NCBI GenBank assembly: GCA_963923955.1
Contig: OZ000552.1
Location: 1,612,001 to 1,676,000, forward strand
From: G963923955 sp963923955
GTDB lineage: Bacteria > Pseudomonadota > Gammaproteobacteria > Eutrophobiales > Eutrophobiaceae
Length of the DNA: 64,000 nucleotides
Reading direction: 5' to 3'
Made by a program: the position numbers and the translations under genes
In this document: positions 1 to 9,073 of the stretch, one piece after another
Layout of the letters: each line of letters begins with the position of its first letter
How positions within the stretch are numbered: the stretch's first letter is position 1
The notes under the pieces: generated by a model
Told to the model about the DNA's origin: nothing
Database searches by the model: none
What the model saw: the letters and a program-made list of their open reading frames with translations, nothing else

Positions 1-230
1 TCAAACCGGAGAATATCCCTAAGATAGAATTACACCGCCCCGGTCTTGGCAGGCCGCTGCTGTTTCCGGAGGATGAGACGATTATCGCCCTTGCTATTGA
101 TGAGGCTATCGACGAGAAACTCAAACGGGCGACCGGGCTGCCACTCTTGGATCTCAATGACCCGCCTGCTATTGCGCAATTTATTATTGACCATTTCCTG
201 GCCAATACGCAGACTAGGCAGCGAAGATAA
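1..230 (+). CDS. C-terminal end of an unrecognised protein (5' end outside window)
   Basis: An open frame enters from the window edge (first full codon at 3) and ends in TAA at 228-230, giving about 75 residues. The tail is acidic in the middle (FPEDETIIALAIDEAIDEKL) and basic at the end (TQTRQRR). It stops 13 bases before the first possible moeA start, so it is probably in the same transcript as moeA. I do not recognise the family from this fragment. Confidence 0.55.
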   Translation, partial: KPENIPKIELHRPGLGRPLLFPEDETIIALAIDEAIDEKLKRATGLPLLDLNDPPAIAQFIIDHFLANTQTRQRR

Positions 231-243
231 GTGACTGGTTGGC

Positions 244-1512
244 ATGAATAATATGAACATAAAAAAAGATACGGGCTGCATGGATGACTATGATCCGAAT
301 TCCCTGCCGCCTGATGTTGCGCAGATGAAAATCGCGCGTTCGCTTGAGGTAATTCCCGGCGTGGAAAAACTCGCCCTGCGCAGCAGTCTGAACCGCACAC
401 TGGCAGCGGATATTCGGGCAAACATCAATGTACCTTCCGGGACGAATTCTGCCATGGATGGTTATGCTGTCATCAGCAGCGATATTCCAGCACAAGGCAC
501 GGCTGACTTGCAGGTGATCGGCAACTGCCGGGCCGGGGTTCCTTTTACGGATACTGTCAAATCCGGCGACTGCGTTCGTATTATGACCGGCGGCATCCTG
601 CCCGCAGGCACGGATACGGTCATTGTTCAGGAACGGGTTGCGCGCAAGGGCGATGTGATCACCATCGATAACACAACGCGTACGGGAGACAATGTTCGCC
701 GGGCCGGTGAAGACATTGCGCCCGGGGATATTGTGCTCAATGAAGGGCACTGCATCACGCCGGCCGATCTCGGCCTGCTGGCATCGCTCGGCATCGGCGA
801 GGTCAAGGTGCATCGACGGCTGCGGGTCGCGTTTTTTTCTACCGGCGATGAGTTGCGCTCCATCGGCGAGGCCCTGGATGCAGGCTGTGTCTATGACAGC
901 AATCGTTATACGCTGCACGGCATGCTGCGCCGACTGAATGTCGATGCGATCGATATGGGCGTTATTGCCGATGAGCGGGAATTGGTCGAACAGGCATTGC
1001 TTGAGGCGTCCGAGATTGCCGATGTCATTATCACTTCCGGCGGCGTCTCGGTGGGTGAGGCCGATTATGTGAAGGAAGCGGTGAACAAAATTGGGGCGGT
1101 GGAATTTTGGAAGATCGCCATGAAGCCGGGCCGCCCACTGGCCTTTGGCAGAGTGAAAGACGCCTGGTTCTTTGGACTGCCCGGCAATCCGGTCTCGGTG
1201 ATGGTCACCTTTTATCTGTTTGTACAACAGGCACTGCGCAGCCTGATGGGGCAGAGAAAGACGGAATCCTTCACCATAAAAATGCCCTGTGTCTCCCGCT
1301 TAAAAAAACGGCCGGGGCGGATTGAATACCAGCGCGGCATTATGCAAAGAGATGAAAACGGAAACTGGCAGGTGCAGAAGACCGGCGCGCAGGGCTCAGG
1401 GATCTTACGTTCCATGTCGCAGGCGAATTGTTTCATTATCCTGCCGATGGAAAGCGAGGGCGTGCAGCCGGGTATGGCGGTCGAAGTTCAACCTTTCTTT
1501 AGCATCATGTAA
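244..1512 (+). CDS. moeA: Molybdopterin molybdenumtransferase MoeA
   Basis: Inserts molybdate into adenylylated molybdopterin to give active Mo cofactor in the cytoplasm. Family motifs are in order: SAMDGYAV near residue 70, GDELR near 200, YDSNRYTL near 220, the MoCF-binding SGGVSVGEADYVK near 265 and FGLPGNPVSV near 310. The length of 422 aa fits MoeA. The start is uncertain: ATGs at 244, 253 and 280 share the frame and none has a strong ribosome site. The 3' end overlaps the convergent cofC by 8 bases. A Mo-hydroxylase at 24.5 kb and its maturation genes at 52-54 kb are likely users of the cofactor. Confidence 0.93.
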   Translation: MNNMNIKKDTGCMDDYDPNSLPPDVAQMKIARSLEVIPGVEKLALRSSLNRTLAADIRANINVPSGTNSAMDGYAVISSDIPAQGTADLQVIGNCRAGVPFTDTVKSGDCVRIMTGGILPAGTDTVIVQERVARKGDVITIDNTTRTGDNVRRAGEDIAPGDIVLNEGHCITPADLGLLASLGIGEVKVHRRLRVAFFSTGDELRSIGEALDAGCVYDSNRYTLHGMLRRLNVDAIDMGVIADERELVEQALLEASEIADVIITSGGVSVGEADYVKEAVNKIGAVEFWKIAMKPGRPLAFGRVKDAWFFGLPGNPVSVMVTFYLFVQQALRSLMGQRKTESFTIKMPCVSRLKKRPGRIEYQRGIMQRDENGNWQVQKTGAQGSGILRSMSQANCFIILPMESEGVQPGMAVEVQPFFSIM

Positions 1513-2140
1513 ATTTTTTGTTAAGCGATTTCAAATATTTTATCGTAAAATTATCCTCATCTTGTCCCAGCAGCCAGGCTATGTCCGCCGGCGTGTCAAT
1601 ATCTCTTTCCAGGCCTGCAATCTCTGCGACCTGACAGGGAATGCCCAGTTCTGCGGCCTTGCTGATATGGCGCTTGAGACTATCCACGCCAAACAGCAGC
1701 GGGATTTGCAAAGGAATAATGGATAACAGCGCATTGGTGCCGCCATCAAGCCGCGCCGGGCATACTATTATCCCTTCTTCATGCAGCGCATCGAGTCTGG
1801 CTATATCGCTATTTCTCAGCAGCGGGACATCGCCCGGAATAATCGCAACCTTGTCATGGCCCGCATCATTGATACTCTGTATCGCCTTCAACGAATCTTG
1901 CGCATAACCCTCATCTGCTGGTGTCAACAGGCACTGCACATCATATTCCCGTGTCAGGCTTAGCAATGATCGATCACTACTTATGACAGTAACACCCTGC
2001 ACCGGTCTGCTGGCGATCAGGCTCTCCAGGACATCACGCAACATCATGACACTCAATGTTGCACGTTGCGCCCGGGAGAGACAGCCGGCAAGGCGCTGCT
2101 TGCTATCCTGCAAGCACTTGACGGGAATGATTACCCACAT
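1505..2140 (-). CDS. cofC: 2-phospho-L-lactate guanylyltransferase (F420 synthesis)
   Basis: The CofC/FbiD family activates a phospho-acid (2-phospholactate, phosphoenolpyruvate or 3-phosphoglycerate, depending on lineage) with GTP for F420 side-chain assembly. The N-terminus has the nucleotidyltransferase signature VIIPVK followed by SKQRLAG. An acidic IIPGDVPLL segment follows near residue 100 and a DIDTPAD motif near the C-terminus. The length of 211 aa is typical. It starts two bases after the cofD stop, so the pair is co-transcribed. Which phospho-acid is used cannot be read from the sequence. Confidence 0.9.
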   Translation of the reverse strand: MWVIIPVKCLQDSKQRLAGCLSRAQRATLSVMMLRDVLESLIASRPVQGVTVISSDRSLLSLTREYDVQCLLTPADEGYAQDSLKAIQSINDAGHDKVAIIPGDVPLLRNSDIARLDALHEEGIIVCPARLDGGTNALLSIIPLQIPLLFGVDSLKRHISKAAELGIPCQVAEIAGLERDIDTPADIAWLLGQDEDNFTIKYLKSLNKKFT

Positions 2141-2142
2141 GG

Positions 2143-3105
2143 TTATTGCCCGGAAAATTCTCGCGCAAATTGCACCAGCTCTTCGGCCAGCCTGATCTTA
2201 TCCGCCAGTGTCTCCATGACAATATTCGTGGCAAGCACCTGAAGGCCCAGCGCCTCCAGTTGCTCGCTATACGCTGCATCACTGCTGTCGATGACGATGC
2301 CTTGGGCGATGCCTTGATACAGACGCGCAATCGCCGGCACCCCGGTGCCGAGTCCCAATTCCTGCATCATCTTGGCCGTCGGGCCTTTTAGGGCTTGGCC
2401 CCGTACCAGCGGGGAGACCACGATCACCGGGGCCTTGCTATTGCTTAGTTTTTTTTCAAGCCCGGGCAGGGATAAGATAGGTTGAATGCTTAACAGGGGG
2501 TTGGACGGACAGATGATCGTTGCGCACAAGGCCGGGTGTTCCAACATTGCCCTGAAGCCTCCTGATGGTTGTGCTGTCTCGCTCCCGGCAAATCGAATCC
2601 CCTTCACCTTTGGCTCGCAACGGTGCTTAACAAAATATTCCTGAAAGGCCAACACACCGATCTCGGTATCAACCATCGTCCTGACCGGCGCATCACTCAT
2701 CGGCACAAGGCGGAGCGCAATGCCCAGCTTAGAAGCCAATTCCTGCACGACCGCAGACAGCGATATGCCTTGTCGTAACCTATTTGTCCGATATAGATGC
2801 AGCGCGATATCCTTATCGCCTAATTGAAACCAACTCTCCATGCCCAGCTCTCTGGCCGTAGCAAAAAAATTCCACGTCTCATCCGCCCTGCCCCAGCCGC
2901 TTTCCTTATTATTAATGCCCGCTAAGGTGTATAATAATGTGTCAACATCCGGCGAGATATACAGGCCTAGATGTTCAAAGTCATCGCCGGTATTGGCAAT
3001 GATCGTCAGCGCTGAACCGTCCAGGACCCGGCTTAGGCCCAGCGCAAGTTTGGCCCCGCCGATGCCGCCGGAGAGCGCCAGATATTTTTCCTTGATACTA
3101 CGCAT
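2143..3105 (-). CDS. cofD: 2-phospho-L-lactate transferase CofD
   Basis: Joins the guanylyl-activated phospho-acid to the deazaflavin Fo (or dehydro form), giving F420-0. The N-terminal SGGIGGAKLALGL binding loop and the NTGDDFEHLGLYISPDVDT motif are CofD/FbiA hallmarks. ICPSNPLLSI near residue 215 and the PSGGF segment are also typical. The length of 320 aa is full. It is divergent from cofE across 42 bases, so both probably share one promoter region. Confidence 0.94.
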   Translation of the reverse strand: MRSIKEKYLALSGGIGGAKLALGLSRVLDGSALTIIANTGDDFEHLGLYISPDVDTLLYTLAGINNKESGWGRADETWNFFATARELGMESWFQLGDKDIALHLYRTNRLRQGISLSAVVQELASKLGIALRLVPMSDAPVRTMVDTEIGVLAFQEYFVKHRCEPKVKGIRFAGSETAQPSGGFRAMLEHPALCATIICPSNPLLSIQPILSLPGLEKKLSNSKAPVIVVSPLVRGQALKGPTAKMMQELGLGTGVPAIARLYQGIAQGIVIDSSDAAYSEQLEALGLQVLATNIVMETLADKIRLAEELVQFAREFSGQ

Positions 3106-3147
3106 TACATTTTATTAAAGAGCAATCCATCATTATATAGATCTCTC

Positions 3148-3915
3148 ATGGCCGGCTCATCCCTGTCATTGTATGCGCTTGGCGGTCTCCCGCTAGTGCG
3201 CCCGGGCGATGATCTGCCGGCAATCATCATTGCGGCGCTCTCCCATGCAGGCCGACAACTGGAAGACCATGACATATTGGTGATTGCGCAGAAGATTATC
3301 TCCAAGGCAGAAGGGCGAATAGTCAATCTTGCTGATGTTGTGGCATCAAGGGCGGCCAGAGATTATGCCCGGATTTGTGAGAAAGACCCGCGCCTGGTCG
3401 AGCTTATCTTATCAGAGTCAAAGTCCGTCTTACGCTGCAAGCCCGGTGTCATCATTGTTGAGCATCGCTGCGGATTAATCCTGGCAAATGCTGGCATTGA
3501 CCATTCCAATGTCAGTGCCGCGAGTACTGAAGAAGTCACCATGCTGCCTGAAGACGCCGATGCTTCAGCCAGCGCCATTCGTGCAACATTAGAATCACGC
3601 TGCGGCAAGATGATCGGTATCCTCATCAATGACAGCATCGGCCGCGCCTGGCGCCTGGGCACAATAGGCACGGCCATCGGCTCTTCCGGCCTGGTCGCAT
3701 TGCGCGATCTCAAGGGGCAGAAGGATCTATTCGGCAAAACCCTGGCGGTAAGTGAGACGGCGGAAATTGACTCCCTCGCCAGCGCCGCCGGCCTGTTAAT
3801 GGGCGAGGCGGATAACCATGCCCCGCTTATATTGATCCGTGGATTCAAGCTGGAGCAAACCCAACAAAATGCACAAAACCTGCTTCGCCCTGTTGATGAG
3901 GATATGTTTCGCTAG
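3148..3915 (+). CDS. cofE: F420-0:L-glutamate ligase CofE
   Basis: Adds gamma-linked glutamates to F420-0 using GTP. Evidence is the N-terminal GLPLVRPGDDL, DILVIAQKIISKAEGR near residue 45, the LANAGIDHSNV segment near 115 and NDSIGRAWRLGTIGTAIG near 155. At 255 aa it is the ligase domain alone, without the C-terminal nitroreductase-like domain found in mycobacterial FbiB. With cofC and cofD it makes the tail half of the F420 pathway; no Fo synthase (cofG/cofH) is in this window. Confidence 0.94.
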   Translation: MAGSSLSLYALGGLPLVRPGDDLPAIIIAALSHAGRQLEDHDILVIAQKIISKAEGRIVNLADVVASRAARDYARICEKDPRLVELILSESKSVLRCKPGVIIVEHRCGLILANAGIDHSNVSAASTEEVTMLPEDADASASAIRATLESRCGKMIGILINDSIGRAWRLGTIGTAIGSSGLVALRDLKGQKDLFGKTLAVSETAEIDSLASAAGLLMGEADNHAPLILIRGFKLEQTQQNAQNLLRPVDEDMFR

Positions 3916-3956
3916 GCTGCGTATAATTTGGGGCCTTACCTGCCAGGCTTGCAGGG

Positions 3957-5246
3957 TTATGACAAACTCTTATTGAGCCTTAATTTAGACTGCGCTGATG
4001 CCAGCACACAGTAGCATAAGCCTGCACTGATCATCGAATCGAAGGCGGATACCGTCGTCATGGTAATCAGACCCTGTATACTTAGGCCCCCAACAATAAA
4101 ACCAATGCCCCAGGCCAAGAATGCCGGAGCATGATAGCGAGGCAGAGCTTTTAGCATTTGCGCCGAGTAATTCTGGCGATTAACCCAAAAGTAATCACAG
4201 ATATACAGACCGCAGAGACTCGGGATCGATATTCCCAGCAAGCTGATATAAGGGACAAACAGCTTCACCACATCAAATATGGAAAGCATTGTCGCCGCCA
4301 GACCAAAGACAGCAACACTGCGCCAGAACTTCGCCTGTTTAAGCGAGGCGGAAATCGATAAACCGACCGAGTATAACATTCCCACGTTGCTCGACATGGT
4401 GGAGAATATCAAAACAATCAGGGCACCCACGCCAACCCCTAAAGACAGCATAATTTTAATCAAATCCTGCTCTCCGGACAGAACACTCGGGATTGCTGTT
4501 ACCGTCAAGACAACAGGAAAAGAAACGCCCAACGCCAGATAGACAGAAATCAGGGCCCGTTTTTGATCTCGTGCATAACGTGCGTAATCCGGCAGTGTAA
4601 CTATTCCGCCGCTATAGGCGCCAATGACAATAGACATGGCAGCACCAATCCCCAGGCTGCCATCCCCCAGACCATCCAGGGCACTTAAATCGCTCTCAGT
4701 CAACGCTCTGTATGCACCATACAAGAGTATCAGTGCGAGTAAGGGCACCACCAACAGGGCCATTTTCTCAATAGCATGAAACCCATAGATAGTAACAGCT
4801 ACCATAATCAGTCCACCTAAAACCGCGAGCCAGGATTTAGCAATATCCAAACCGCTGATCAGTATAATGGCCTCTTGCGCAGCGGCACCGAATAGATTGC
4901 AGAGTATGGCAAACCAGCAGAACATCACCAATGCAATCAGGAAATTAGGGAATCGATATCCACTGCTTCCAAATACATAGCGAAGTATCAGATAAGTAGA
5001 CAGTTTGGAACGCACCCCTACCATAGCTGCAAAGACACCGGTTATCGCCAGCACCTGACAGCCCAGAATAAAACCAATGACACTTGGATAGAAGCCGGCA
5101 CCGTAACTGATATTCGCCGCCATTAAAAAACCGGGAACTGCAATGGTACCGCCAATGATTATCACGGCGATGTGGTAAGCGCTGGTCCCATCATGTTCAG
5201 GCACCGGCTGCTGTGCATAATCATCGCCTAGATGAAGATCCGGCAT
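3957..5246 (-). CDS. NCS1-family permease (cytosine/hydantoin type)
   Basis: An integral inner-membrane protein of 429 aa with about 12 hydrophobic helices, related to CodB and the nucleobase-cation-symport-1 family. It has GGTIAVPGFLMAANISYG early in the chain and the IGAYSGGIVTLPDYARYAR motif near residue 205. It is the last gene of the minus-strand operon and begins 20 bases after hyuB stops. The likely cargo is therefore the substrate of the adjacent hydantoinase-like enzymes (a cyclic amide, nucleobase or allantoin-like compound). The exact substrate is inference. Confidence 0.85.
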   Translation of the reverse strand: MPDLHLGDDYAQQPVPEHDGTSAYHIAVIIIGGTIAVPGFLMAANISYGAGFYPSVIGFILGCQVLAITGVFAAMVGVRSKLSTYLILRYVFGSSGYRFPNFLIALVMFCWFAILCNLFGAAAQEAIILISGLDIAKSWLAVLGGLIMVAVTIYGFHAIEKMALLVVPLLALILLYGAYRALTESDLSALDGLGDGSLGIGAAMSIVIGAYSGGIVTLPDYARYARDQKRALISVYLALGVSFPVVLTVTAIPSVLSGEQDLIKIMLSLGVGVGALIVLIFSTMSSNVGMLYSVGLSISASLKQAKFWRSVAVFGLAATMLSIFDVVKLFVPYISLLGISIPSLCGLYICDYFWVNRQNYSAQMLKALPRYHAPAFLAWGIGFIVGGLSIQGLITMTTVSAFDSMISAGLCYCVLASAQSKLRLNKSLS

Positions 5247-5266
5247 CTCACTCCCACGGCCATCGT

Positions 5267-6985
5267 CTAGCCAGCATTGTTTTTAGAGCTACGCAGTTCG
5301 GCGGTTGCCTTTTCATCGACTGCTCCATCTCGAATAACGACCCGGTAAATTTCCTCAGCCATTTGTATGGATACATAACCATCCAGGCAGTCAGCAAGCA
5401 CCGCGGCTGGATCACGTTTGATCGGCAGACCATAGCCACCGCCACCTGCGGAGATGCTGACAATATGCTCGTCCTCAGCAACCTCGGTTCTACAGGTCCC
5501 CACGGTCTTTGCCTTTTCCGTACTGGGAAAAAGCAAAAAGGCATTTGGCTCGGGATTGCCGCCACCTTGCAGTGACCAGGGGCGCGTTTTGCTTTTTTTA
5601 GTGATCGATAGAAAATAGCCCGGCCAGACAAATTTAATATCCCGGCGAATACCCAAACCACCTCTGAATTTACCCGCCCCACCGCTGTCGCAACGCAATT
5701 CAACACAATTAAACTGCATACCTGTTCTGGCCTCCATCACCTCGATCGGAGTATTACGTACCATTGTGGTTGAAACATGGTTCAAGGCGTTTTCGCCATC
5801 ATGCTCAGCGGCCGCACCCCAGCCTACAGGCTCATTGTTACTGATCACATAGCCTCTTCCACTATCCGGTTCACTGCCATACATCATAAAACCAGGCACA
5901 TCACCACCGGAACAGGCAGCGATCTTCTCAGGCATTGCCCTGGATAAGGCCTTAAAAATCAATTCAAGAGCGACCATTGCTGACCATAATGTGTAGGTTG
6001 CCGATGGATAGACAGCGTGAAAGAGATTGCCGGGCGGCGCGATCACTTCCAGAGGCCGAAAACTTCCGGCGTTGCTGGGATGTGTTGGTGCTGTTAATAT
6101 CTTCAAGGCAACCTTACATATGGTTTGGGTCAGACCAAATGGAATATTCACCGGGCCTTTAACCGCATCAAGGGATTCACTGAAATCCACAATGAACTTC
6201 TCATCTTTGACAGTCACCTTAAGTCGTAATGGGATGAGTTGATCATCAACCCCATCATCATCTATCAGGTCTTCGGCTTCCCAGCTTCCGTTAGGGATAT
6301 TTAATAAGGCTTTTTTTGTTATTCTCTCTCCATAGTCGAGAATGCCAAGCATAGCGCCATCCATAACCTCACCGCCAAACTTATGCCGGATCTGCCTTAA
6401 TCTGTTGATACCAGTCTGTGTCGCAGCTACCTGTGCCTCCAGATCACCCAGGACATTCTCCGGCAAGCGAGAATTAAAACGAATCAGGTCTAGTATCTCT
6501 TTATCTACTTTTCCACGCTTATAGACTTTAACTGCCGGAAGTATCAAACCTTCTTGGTGCATATCTGTGGAATCCAGTACATAGCCAGGGTCTTTAGCAC
6601 CCAGATCTAACCAGTGTGCGCGGATACAAGTATAGGCAAAAGGTTCATCTTCCTGCTCAACAAAAACCGGAGCAAATAAAGCTACATCAGCCGCATGAGC
6701 CGAACTCCAGTATGGATAATTTAAGACAATGATATCGCCCGGCTCCAGATCGTCCTTACCAATATGTGCAATCCCTTTTTTAACCGCATAGTCATTGGCA
6801 CCAAGAAAAAAGGCAAGCCCGGGGGCATCGGCTATCAAATCTATGTCACGGCTATATATTGAGATACCAAAATCAAGCACTTCATAGATAACCGGGCTAA
6901 ATGCTGTGCGGATCAGTGTCCGCCGCATCTCCTCTGCGGCTGAGCCCAGATAATTATGTATCACACTAATCGTTGCACTATCCAT
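5267..6985 (-). CDS. hyuB: Hydantoinase B / oxoprolinase-family subunit HyuB
   Basis: A 572 aa cytoplasmic protein of the HyuB family, the partner of HyuA in ATP-dependent opening of cyclic amides such as hydantoins or 5-oxoproline, or in acetone-carboxylase-like reactions. Typical stretches are the N-terminal LGSAAEEMRRTLIRTAFSP, YPYWSSAHAADVALFAPVF near 110, and the C-terminal CDSGGAGKFRGGLGI followed by SAGGGGYG. It lies 36 bases downstream of hyuA in the same operon. The family does not reveal the true substrate. Confidence 0.9.
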   Translation of the reverse strand: MDSATISVIHNYLGSAAEEMRRTLIRTAFSPVIYEVLDFGISIYSRDIDLIADAPGLAFFLGANDYAVKKGIAHIGKDDLEPGDIIVLNYPYWSSAHAADVALFAPVFVEQEDEPFAYTCIRAHWLDLGAKDPGYVLDSTDMHQEGLILPAVKVYKRGKVDKEILDLIRFNSRLPENVLGDLEAQVAATQTGINRLRQIRHKFGGEVMDGAMLGILDYGERITKKALLNIPNGSWEAEDLIDDDGVDDQLIPLRLKVTVKDEKFIVDFSESLDAVKGPVNIPFGLTQTICKVALKILTAPTHPSNAGSFRPLEVIAPPGNLFHAVYPSATYTLWSAMVALELIFKALSRAMPEKIAACSGGDVPGFMMYGSEPDSGRGYVISNNEPVGWGAAAEHDGENALNHVSTTMVRNTPIEVMEARTGMQFNCVELRCDSGGAGKFRGGLGIRRDIKFVWPGYFLSITKKSKTRPWSLQGGGNPEPNAFLLFPSTEKAKTVGTCRTEVAEDEHIVSISAGGGGYGLPIKRDPAAVLADCLDGYVSIQMAEEIYRVVIRDGAVDEKATAELRSSKNNAG

Positions 6986-7013
6986 CCAGTTTGTCTCTCA
7001 CATCACAAAGGAA

Positions 7014-7034
7014 AGCTCTGATTAAATCAGAGCT
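7014..7034. repeat. Perfect palindrome across the hyuA stop
   Basis: A 21-base perfect palindrome (10-base arms AGCTCTGATT, one central base) covers the hyuA stop codon and the hyuA-hyuB gap. The same core recurs at 15497-15521 as one end of a small inverted-repeat element, so this may be an element end that now supplies the hyuA stop. As RNA it would form a hairpin between the two cistrons. Confidence 0.6.
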
Positions 7035-9073
7035 GCCATCGGTGTTTTTATTATCAGGTGGCCAAAATGATCCACACAGCACAACTGACTCGTATATATC
7101 ACCGTAGTTGATGTTCCTTCATCAATAATTGCCGGGCCTTGAACAGACCTTCCCGGGCCTAAATCCTGTCTGGCAAGCACTCTGAATTCCTTGAGTTTTT
7201 TGTCCTTAAAGCAATATGCCTCACGCCGCCCTGCTGTCTCTTCGATATTCCCGCGAACATTAGCAGCGTATTGCTGCAACTTGGGCTTGGGCATACGGCT
7301 TAATCCGGTCACACGTAGATTCACCAGCTCAACTGCCTGTCTGGTTTTGTGTCCATAACGCTGTTCATGCGCCGAATCGAAGGCAGCACGTAGAGAATCG
7401 TAGCTGGACATTCCCTGAACCTGAATCTTCAAGGTGTGTTCCTGTCCGAGATAACGCATTTCCATATTGCGTAACATCAACTGTGCCGACTCATCCACTC
7501 CCTGAGCTTTTAGATTAGCACTCGCCTCAGCCTCCATTACACAAAATAACTCATCCAGCTCGGTTAATATCGATGTCTTGATTTGAGCAATGTATGTACG
7601 TGAAACATCTGCGGCGAGATCTGACATCAGCATACCCCAGGCTGAGAATGCTGCAGGTACCTTCGGTATGATCGTATTCGGCAGGCCCATTTCCAGGGCT
7701 AATAAGGGTGCAATCAGGGGCCCGGCACCACCGAAGGCAAGTATAGAAAATTCCTTATAGTCTTTACCCTGCTCAATTGTTATCTCCCGCACTGCACCTT
7801 CTGTCTGTGCTATCAGCACAGAAAAAACTCCTGCTGCCGCCTGCACCATATCACGCTGCATAGCCACAGCCAGCTCTCGTTCCAGACCCTTCTCAGCTGC
7901 GTCCATATCAAGAGCTAATTGACCGTTCAAAAAGTTATCCGGATCAATAAAACCAAGAATGAGGGCAGCATCTGTCAAGGTCGCATGCCTGCCACCGCGA
8001 CCATAGGCAATAGGGCCTGGAACTGCCCCAGCGCTCTGCGGTCCCAGTCTAAGCATGCCCTCTTCCAGCCAGGCAATAGAGCCACCACCAGCCCCTATGC
8101 AGCGAATATCATAGGTAGGGATCAGTACCGGCATATGCTGCAGGCGGGTTTCGTGTATGACCCCGGGCTCATATTCTTCGATGACACAGGTATCAAGGCT
8201 CGTGCCGCCAAAATCCATCGTCAACACACGATCCAGTTGCAGGGTTTTTGCCAGATAAGCGGCACCAATAATGCCACCTGCCGGCCCCGACATAACGCTG
8301 TCCAGAGGGCTCTGCTTCGCTGCCTGCGCAGTCATGGCACCACCGCTACTGCGCATAATCAAAAAACGTCCGGAAAAGCCTTTGTCTATTAGTTGCTGGT
8401 GCAGATCATCAATATATCGCTCAAAGATCGGACGGATGTAGGCATCCAGCACGGTTGTGCAGGTTCTCTCATATTCGCGATGCTCGCAGGCCACTTCATG
8501 TGAGATGGAAACATATAACCGGGGGAAGGCTCCACGAATAAGGCTTGCCAGCTTCTGTTCATGTGCCGGGTTCTTATAGGCATGCAAGCAACAGACGGCC
8601 AGGGAATCAACGCCATGAGACTCAACTAGGTCTCTCGCTGCATTGATGACTGCAGCTTCATCCAGTTCCACCTCAACCTCACCAGCGACGGTGATGCGCC
8701 CCGGCACACCTGCGATACAGCGCCGACGTACCAATAGCTTAGGACGCTGATAATGCAGATCGTACATGTGGGCGGATGGTAGATCGCCGCGTCCTAATTC
8801 GAGGATATCCCGAAACCCCTCGTTGGTAATGATGCCGGTCTTTGCGCCGCGCCGTTCAATAATGGCATTGAGACCCAAGGTCGTACCATGCACGATCATC
8901 TCGACATCAGATAATTCTATCTCAAGCTTGGCCAGCGCATGCAATACACCGGCTGAGGAGTTCTCGGGTGTAGTCAGGGCCTTTTCCAGGCGCGTTTCAC
9001 CTGTGTCCCTGTTAAACAGAATTGCATCAACAAAAGTACCGCCAATATCTATTCCCAGACTATAGTTTTTCAT
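7022..9073 (-). CDS. hyuA: Hydantoinase A / N-methylhydantoinase-family subunit HyuA
   Basis: A 683 aa ATP-dependent subunit with the actin-like fold of HyuA/oxoprolinase. The N-terminal phosphate loop is LGIDIGGTFVDAIL, then VHGTTLGLNAIIERRG near 63, MSGPAGGIIGA near 265, MDFGGTSLDTCVI near 290 and FGGAGPL near 450. The start ATG overlaps the corrected stop of the upstream amidohydrolase in the pattern ATGA, which suggests translational coupling. It probably acts with HyuB on a cyclic amide brought in by the NCS1 permease. Confidence 0.92.
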   Translation of the reverse strand: MKNYSLGIDIGGTFVDAILFNRDTGETRLEKALTTPENSSAGVLHALAKLEIELSDVEMIVHGTTLGLNAIIERRGAKTGIITNEGFRDILELGRGDLPSAHMYDLHYQRPKLLVRRRCIAGVPGRITVAGEVEVELDEAAVINAARDLVESHGVDSLAVCCLHAYKNPAHEQKLASLIRGAFPRLYVSISHEVACEHREYERTCTTVLDAYIRPIFERYIDDLHQQLIDKGFSGRFLIMRSSGGAMTAQAAKQSPLDSVMSGPAGGIIGAAYLAKTLQLDRVLTMDFGGTSLDTCVIEEYEPGVIHETRLQHMPVLIPTYDIRCIGAGGGSIAWLEEGMLRLGPQSAGAVPGPIAYGRGGRHATLTDAALILGFIDPDNFLNGQLALDMDAAEKGLERELAVAMQRDMVQAAAGVFSVLIAQTEGAVREITIEQGKDYKEFSILAFGGAGPLIAPLLALEMGLPNTIIPKVPAAFSAWGMLMSDLAADVSRTYIAQIKTSILTELDELFCVMEAEASANLKAQGVDESAQLMLRNMEMRYLGQEHTLKIQVQGMSSYDSLRAAFDSAHEQRYGHKTRQAVELVNLRVTGLSRMPKPKLQQYAANVRGNIEETAGRREAYCFKDKKLKEFRVLARQDLGPGRSVQGPAIIDEGTSTTVIYTSQLCCVDHFGHLIIKTPMAALI

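Noticed and set aside
214..1227. Long open frame (337 codons) on the minus strand opposite moeA
   Set aside because: It is fully antisense to a clear moeA, has no family motifs, and its composition follows from the codon usage of the sense gene.
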